Made by a program: the position numbers and the translations under genes
Notes under the pieces: model-generated
Database searches by the model: none
What the model was told of the DNA's origin: nothing
Seen by the model: the letters and a program-made list of their open reading frames with translations, nothing else
Source of the DNA: [Mycobacterium] stephanolepidis
GTDB lineage: Bacteria > Actinomycetota > Actinomycetes > Mycobacteriales > Mycobacteriaceae
Assembly (NCBI RefSeq): GCF_002356335.1
Contig: NZ_AP018165.1
Span: 2,480,001-2,544,000, forward strand
DNA length: 64,000 nucleotides
Reading direction: 5' to 3'
Shown: positions 59,523 through 64,000 of the stretch, one piece after another
Layout: each line of letters starts with the position of its first letter
Position numbering within the stretch: the stretch's first letter is position 1

Positions 59523-60329
59523 CTACGCGTGCCAAGGCAGTGCCGGCTCGACAGCGGCCTTTCGTAACCGCACCACTGAGGCCGGTCCCTGTATCAGGTA
59601 CCTGCGGGCCATCCGGCGGGGTTCCCGACCCAACCGGTAGGACCACTCGAGTCCCCAACGCTGCATCCAATCCGGGGCGCGCGTCGCGGCGCCGGCAAGG
59701 AAGTCCGCCGATGCTCCGAAGGCCAGCAGTACGGCTGCACCGGTGGTCAGACCATGGCGCGCAATCCACAATTCCTGCAGAGGTTTTCCAAGCCCCACCA
59801 CCAGGACGTCGGTGCCCGCGGCCGCGATGTCCCGCGCCAACGTATCGCTGCGATCCGAGTCGATGAGATCCGTGCGATCGGGTGCCCAGAGACCGGCCAC
59901 CGCAAGACCCGGATATTCCTCTCGCAGCACAGTGCGCAGCCTGTCGTGCACCTGCGGCAGCCCGCCGAGGAATCCTACGCGTTGACCGGTGCGCGTCGCC
60001 TGTTCCAGAACCATCGGTAACAGGTCGGCTCCGGTAATCCGCGGCCAGTTCCGCCGAGTTCTGAGGCGGGCGCGGGCCACGATCGGCGCCCCGTCGGCGA
60101 GCATCAACCAATCCAGCGCGGGGCCCAGCACTGCGCAATCAGGGTTCGCGCGACCAGAACCGAAATGATGGAAATGGTCCAAGTTCACCGAGCCCACAAC
60201 AAGCGGCCGAGCACCACGCGCTGAGGCACGTTTGTTCACCCCGTCCAGCACATCACGCACTGAGCAAAGATCCACCGTGACCTGGGAGATCATCACCCTT
60301 ATCGGCGGGCCCAGCTCTTCTGTCGACAC
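59523..60329 (-). CDS. WecG/TagA/CpsF-family glycosyltransferase
   Basis: 268 aa from GTG 60329; TAGGCT ending 8 bases upstream suggests a leaderless start, ATG 60293 is the alternative. GT26 marks: VNLDHFHHFG, ADGAPIVARARLRTR, RITGADLLPMVLEQATRTGQRVGFLGG, TDVLVVGLGKPLQELWI and LLAFGASADFLAGAATRAPDWMQRWGLEWSYRLGREPRRMARRYL. Transfers ManNAcA or glucosamine-type sugars to lipid-linked acceptors in the early steps of repeat synthesis. Confidence 0.9.
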   Translation of the reverse strand: MSTEELGPPIRVMISQVTVDLCSVRDVLDGVNKRASARGARPLVVGSVNLDHFHHFGSGRANPDCAVLGPALDWLMLADGAPIVARARLRTRRNWPRITGADLLPMVLEQATRTGQRVGFLGGLPQVHDRLRTVLREEYPGLAVAGLWAPDRTDLIDSDRSDTLARDIAAAGTDVLVVGLGKPLQELWIARHGLTTGAAVLLAFGASADFLAGAATRAPDWMQRWGLEWSYRLGREPRRMARRYLIQGPASVVRLRKAAVEPALPWHA

Positions 60330-60459
60330 GGCGGATAGCCTAGCGCCGTCGATTCCGGACAGCGGGCAAGTGTGGGTTATGCTCGTGACCAATAACGCTG
60401 GTTATGGGACGGCGCGCCTGCTGCGGATAGTCCGGACGATAGCGAGAGTCGGAGCGCCC

Positions 60460-61386
60460 GTGAACGTCAACGACCTGGTCAAGCGGATCTTGAACCGGCG
60501 AATTGCGCTACTTCTGGTGATCCTGCTGACATGTGGCGCGGGAGCGTACGGATACACCACCGGCGTCACCGTCCGGGCATCCGCCGCGTCGGCCGTGGTC
60601 ATACCACCACCCACGTATTCGTCGACCGGTGACACCCTCGGTGCGAACCCCATGCTGAACCTCTCGCCGGAGAAGGCACAGCTGGCCGGCATCCTCGCGA
60701 CGTCGATGTCCAGCCAGCCCGCACAGGCCGTGATCGCTGCCGCGGCACCGGGCGTGGACTACAAGGTCTCGAACACCATTGACCTGGGACCGAGCAATCA
60801 ACAGCCGTCACCACAAGTGTCGATTCTGGTGCTGTGCAGCGCCACCTCCGACTGCCAGGCAGGTGCTTCGGCATTGCTGGACGTGGCCCGCGACAACCTG
60901 GTGAAACTCCAGGTGGGCGCCTCCGTCTCCCCCGAGAACTGGGCCAGCCTCACCGTGCTGCAGGAACCCACCGCGCCGGTCGTGACGTCCTCCAGCGCCA
61001 TGAAATCGGCGGGCTCCATGGCGGTGGCGGCGCTGTTGGCAGGCATCATCGTGCTGCTGGTGTACGACGCGCTTGCGGCCCGTCGTCGCAAAGAAAAGTC
61101 CACTGGCGGCCGTACCAAGATCAAGGCCCGGGCGAAGACGAAGGTCCCCGAGGCCGCAGATACACGCCCCACCCTTGCCGAACCCGTCGGTGAACCGGCT
61201 CAGGCCGAAACGAACGGCAACAGCCAGACGGTGGCAAACCCTCCGAAGCCAACGATCATCGATGATGATTTGGATAACGTCCAGATCGACGACGAGGCAC
61301 TTGCCCAAGCGGTGTTGAACTGGACTCCGCCCCGACTCACCGATTTCCGTAGCTGGCGTGACGACAAGCCTTCCGCAGACCGATAG
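60460..61386 (+). CDS. Wzz-like polysaccharide chain-length/secretion protein
   Basis: 308 aa from GTG 60460 (GGAG upstream). TM1 at ~13-33 (IALLLVILLTCGAGAYGYTTG), an exported domain of ~190 residues with two Cys (VLCSATSDCQ), TM2 at ~190-208 (MAVAALLAGIIVLLVYDAL), then a basic-rich cytoplasmic stretch and an acidic C terminus (IDDDLDNVQIDDEAL). Topology matches Wzz/YveK-type co-polymerases, without a kinase domain. Overlaps the ligase gene by 29 bases. Confidence 0.75.
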   Translation: MNVNDLVKRILNRRIALLLVILLTCGAGAYGYTTGVTVRASAASAVVIPPPTYSSTGDTLGANPMLNLSPEKAQLAGILATSMSSQPAQAVIAAAAPGVDYKVSNTIDLGPSNQQPSPQVSILVLCSATSDCQAGASALLDVARDNLVKLQVGASVSPENWASLTVLQEPTAPVVTSSSAMKSAGSMAVAALLAGIIVLLVYDALAARRRKEKSTGGRTKIKARAKTKVPEAADTRPTLAEPVGEPAQAETNGNSQTVANPPKPTIIDDDLDNVQIDDEALAQAVLNWTPPRLTDFRSWRDDKPSADR

Positions 61387-62701
61387 CCGAGCCACGGTGG
61401 TCTCTGGCCGCGGGCCCGACGCCGTCACGTTCGTGGCGCTGGCGTTGATCGTGCTCTTGAGCACCCGGCAGGTGTACGCGGTGTACGCGTTGAAGGGACT
61501 GAGCCCTGCCCAGGTCGCGTTGATTCTCGTCGGCGCCCTGGGTGCCTATTGGGTGCTGTCGGGCCATCGGCTTACACTCGGCGCACCCTGGCTCACGATC
61601 GCGATCCTGGCCTCCCTACTGACAACTGTGGTGTCCTTCAACGTCGTCACCACACACGTCCTTCCGCATGTGGCCCTGATTCAAGCCGGGCAGGGCATTG
61701 CCGCGTTCGCGGTAACGGTGACCGCTCTCATCGGTTTCGTCTTTCTCTTCGCCGCCTACCCCGACAATTCCGCGCGCACTATCGAGATGTTGTTGAAGGC
61801 GCTCGTCATCGGCGGTGCCATCACCGCGGCCTTCGCGCTGGTGCAGTTCGGGACCGGCCTCGATATCGCGGCCATGATCCGTATCCCCGGCATCATGAAG
61901 TTCGGGGACACCGGTGTCGCACACGGGATTGTCCGTGAAGGTGTCGTCCGTGCGCAGGGTGCCGCGGCCCATGCCCTCGAGCTGAGTGCGGTGCTGACCA
62001 CGATCGCCCCCATCGGGGTGGCGCTGGTGTACAGCGCCAAGGCCGCTGGCCGTAAGGCCTGGCCGTGGGCGCTACTGACCATCGTGGTGATCGCGGGCTC
62101 GGTGGTGACGGTTTCTCGATCCGCCTTCATCGGATTAGCGGCAGCCATTCTGGTCATGTCATGGCGCTGGCCGGTTCGGCGGCTCGCGGGATTGGTCGCG
62201 GCCGCCCTCGGTGCGGCGGCAGTTGCCGCGGTGAGCGGCCTGGGTGTCTTCGACGCGATCATCAGTACCTTCATGGGCAGTGCCGACGATCCGTCGCTGC
62301 AATCCCGCGCCCGCGGAATCGATTACGTGATGTCCCATTGGACAGAGCATTTCTGGTTGGGACAGGGGGCGTTCACCTATCCGCTTGGACCCGAGCAGCC
62401 TGTCCTCGACAACGAATACCTCAGCCGCCTCATCGAAGGTGGGATCTTGGGCTTGCTGACCCTGATCGTCCTGATGATCACGGCCATCATGTACGCCGCC
62501 AGGGCGCGCAATCGCTGTGACGATGTGCCCACCACAGAGTTGATCAACGGTGTGCTCGGTGGGCTCGTCGCGCTCACTGTCGTCGCCTCGGTGTTGGATG
62601 TATCTGCTTTCCAACAAATTTCGATGGTTCGATGGCTGCTGATCGTGCTCGCGGGTGCGGCATGGGCGCTGGTCAAACGCAATCAGAAAGTCCAGACATG
62701 A
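61358..62701 (+). CDS. O-antigen ligase/Wzy-type membrane protein
   Basis: 447 aa from GTG 61358; start uncertain (GTG 61397 also in frame). Ten to twelve TM helices with a large loop containing RSRARGIDYVMSHWTEHFWLGQGAFTYP and DNEYLSRLIEGGILGLLTLI, the Wzy_C pattern (H/E-x-G-x-F/P and D-N-x-x-L). Polymerises or ligates polysaccharide repeats on the outer face. Overlaps the aminotransferase by ATGA. Confidence 0.87.
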   Translation: MTTSLPQTDSRATVVSGRGPDAVTFVALALIVLLSTRQVYAVYALKGLSPAQVALILVGALGAYWVLSGHRLTLGAPWLTIAILASLLTTVVSFNVVTTHVLPHVALIQAGQGIAAFAVTVTALIGFVFLFAAYPDNSARTIEMLLKALVIGGAITAAFALVQFGTGLDIAAMIRIPGIMKFGDTGVAHGIVREGVVRAQGAAAHALELSAVLTTIAPIGVALVYSAKAAGRKAWPWALLTIVVIAGSVVTVSRSAFIGLAAAILVMSWRWPVRRLAGLVAAALGAAAVAAVSGLGVFDAIISTFMGSADDPSLQSRARGIDYVMSHWTEHFWLGQGAFTYPLGPEQPVLDNEYLSRLIEGGILGLLTLIVLMITAIMYAARARNRCDDVPTTELINGVLGGLVALTVVASVLDVSAFQQISMVRWLLIVLAGAAWALVKRNQKVQT

Positions 62702-64000
62702 CACACCGGGGATTCGATCAGTCGAACGCATGGCAAGCCCGGCTCCACGACGCGGTGCCGGGAGGCGCGCATACCTACGCACGCGGAGCCGACCAGTACC
62801 CGCTGGGCATGGCACCGGTGCTCACCCACGGGGCGGGTGCGAGGGTCTGGGATGTCGATGGCAATTCCTATGTCGAATACGGCATGGGGCTGCGCGCCAT
62901 AACGCTCGGCCATGCGTACGGTCCCGTGGTAGACGCGGTCCGCGAAACCCTGGCCCGGGGCGTGAGTTTCAGCCGACCCACGGTGCTGGAAGCCGAAGCC
63001 GCCGAAGACTTTCTGCGTACCGTGCCGACCGCTGAGATGGTCAAGTTCGCCAAGAACGGGTCGGATGTGACCACCGCCGCCATCCGCCTTGCCCGCGCCG
63101 TCACCGGACGCACCATGGTGGCGGCGTGCCGACAACCGTTCTTCTCGACCGACGACTGGTTCATCGGCACCACCGAGATGAACGCGGGCATCCCCAAGGC
63201 CGCGACCGACGACATCGCCAGATTCAGCTACAACGATTTCGATTCTTTGGTAACGCTTTTCAACCGTTTCCCGGGGGAAATCGCGTGCGTCATCATGGAA
63301 GCGGCCAGTGCGGCGGCCGAGCCCGCACCCGGATTCCTGGAGTCGGTGCGATCACTGTGCACCGACCACGGTGCGCTGCTGGTTTTCGACGAGATCATCA
63401 CCGGATTCCGGTGGTCCTGCCAGGGCGCCCAGGCGGTCTATGGGGTAACCCCGGACCTGTCGTGTTGGGGCAAGGCCATGGGCAATGGATTTGCGATCGC
63501 CGCACTCGCCGGAAAGCGTGACTACATGGAACGCGGCGGCCTGCGGACCGATGACCCCCGGACATTTCTCCTGTCGACCACCAATGGGCCAGAGGCGGTG
63601 GGACTGGCGGCATTTCGTGCCGTGGTGCAGTCCTATCGTGATGACGCCCCGGTCCACGCGATGGAGGCCGCCGGCCGCGGCCTTGCGTCAGGGGTCGCCG
63701 AGATCACCGCCGAACTTGGTGTGGACGAACATATTCAGACCGTGGGCCGTTCGTCGTGCCTTGCCTTCGCCAGCCTCGATCCAGACAGGCAGCCGTCACA
63801 GGCGTACCGGGCACTGCTCTTGCAAGAACTTCTGCGTCGCGGCGTGCTGGGGCAATCCTTTGTGATCTCCGCCGCACACACGTCCATCGACATCGAGTTG
63901 ACGCTCGAAGCGGTGCGCGGTGCCGCCGAGATCTATCGACGCGCCCTCGATGCGGGCGGTACCGACGGATTCCTGGTGGGCCCGGCCGTCGCGCCGGCAT
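62698..64000 (+). CDS. Class III aminotransferase, glutamate-1-semialdehyde aminomutase-like (3' end off window)
   Basis: 434 codons visible, frame open at the right edge. PGGAHTYARGADQYPLGMAPVLTHGAGARVWDVDGNSYVEYGMGL start, GSDVTTAAIRLARA (PLP phosphate loop), VFDEIITGFR, and PLP Lys in SCWGKAMGNGF. The tail LSTTNGPEAVGLAA replaces the usual FSGTYxGNPL loop. In polysaccharide operons these enzymes aminate a keto-sugar or polyketide-like group. Coupled to the ligase gene by ATGA. Confidence 0.9.
   Translation, partial: MTHRGFDQSNAWQARLHDAVPGGAHTYARGADQYPLGMAPVLTHGAGARVWDVDGNSYVEYGMGLRAITLGHAYGPVVDAVRETLARGVSFSRPTVLEAEAAEDFLRTVPTAEMVKFAKNGSDVTTAAIRLARAVTGRTMVAACRQPFFSTDDWFIGTTEMNAGIPKAATDDIARFSYNDFDSLVTLFNRFPGEIACVIMEAASAAAEPAPGFLESVRSLCTDHGALLVFDEIITGFRWSCQGAQAVYGVTPDLSCWGKAMGNGFAIAALAGKRDYMERGGLRTDDPRTFLLSTTNGPEAVGLAAFRAVVQSYRDDAPVHAMEAAGRGLASGVAEITAELGVDEHIQTVGRSSCLAFASLDPDRQPSQAYRALLLQELLRRGVLGQSFVISAAHTSIDIELTLEAVRGAAEIYRRALDAGGTDGFLVGPAVAPA

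Noticed and set aside
1..64000. CRISPR arrays, rRNA genes, integrase or prophage genes
   Set aside because: No regularly spaced direct repeats, rRNA or phage modules found on either strand; the tRNA at 44595 has no integrase or att duplication nearby.

Overview
The window looks like a high-GC actinobacterial chromosome, most probably a rapidly growing mycobacterium (Mycobacterium/Mycobacteroides). The main reason is the core block at about 32.2-44.5 kb: polA, a Zn-ribbon/OB-fold protein, a thiolase-like lipid-transfer protein and an ANTAR response regulator, which I recognise as the Rv1629-Rv1628c-Rv1627c-Rv1626 neighbourhood of M. tuberculosis. Mpo1-like, MpaB/DUF2236, TetR and HxlR genes, and GTG starts that look leaderless, fit this. 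Species identity is inference.

Region A (1-12.0 kb) is one tightly packed plus-strand operon of accessory metabolism: a class III aminotransferase (cut by the window edge), an SRPBCC protein, a membrane protein, a flavin reductase, an FAD amine oxidase/dehydrogenase, a flavin-dependent halogenase, a CPA2 antiporter, an MprF-C/DUF2156 aminoacyl-transferase-like protein, an HD protein resembling cyanamide hydratase, another membrane protein, an alpha/beta hydrolase with an Asp in the nucleophile elbow, DUF1272 and a PurU-like formyl-THF hydrolase. A TetR regulator and a second SRPBCC protein follow. I read it as a halogenating biosynthetic cluster with its own flavin supply and export, and with no PKS or NRPS in view.

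Region B (12.3-29.9 kb) is a decayed mobile-element zone. It holds two same-orientation IS256-family copies (one with a 90-bp internal deletion) around a small TetR/hydrolase/Mpo1 module; a nucleotidyltransferase (CD-NTase-like) remnant; a MerR stump; a TnsA-like pseudogene; IS21 and IS3 scraps; an intact IS630 element sitting exactly on a tetR stop codon; an IS5-family element sitting exactly on the stop codon of a COG4705 membrane-protein gene; and an SDR/epimerase pseudogene. Between the IS630 and IS5 elements is an ALDH + MpaB/DUF2236 operon, probably controlled by the neighbouring TetR.

Region C (29.9-46.3 kb) is core genome: PAP2 phosphatase, CtaG-like protein, polA, an HxlR/SDR divergent pair, the OB-fold/thiolase pair, a TIGR02206 membrane protein, a complete branched-chain amino-acid type ABC transporter (livF-G-M-H-K) placed between the thiolase and pdtaR, a tRNA-Leu(CAA) and small secreted or lipoprotein genes.

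Region D (46.4-64.0 kb) is a surface-polysaccharide locus. It has nucleotide-sugar genes (C-methyltransferase, cytidylyltransferase-like protein, PIG-L deacetylase, epimerase, 3,5-epimerase, a second degenerate methyltransferase), a secreted GH6 cellulase-like protein, four glycosyltransferase genes (one a GT2-GT4 fusion), a Wzx-type flippase, a WecG/TagA/CpsF transferase, a Wzz-like protein, an O-antigen ligase/Wzy-like protein and a GSA-aminomutase-like aminotransferase that runs off the right edge. Together this resembles a Wzx/Wzy-type assembly system.
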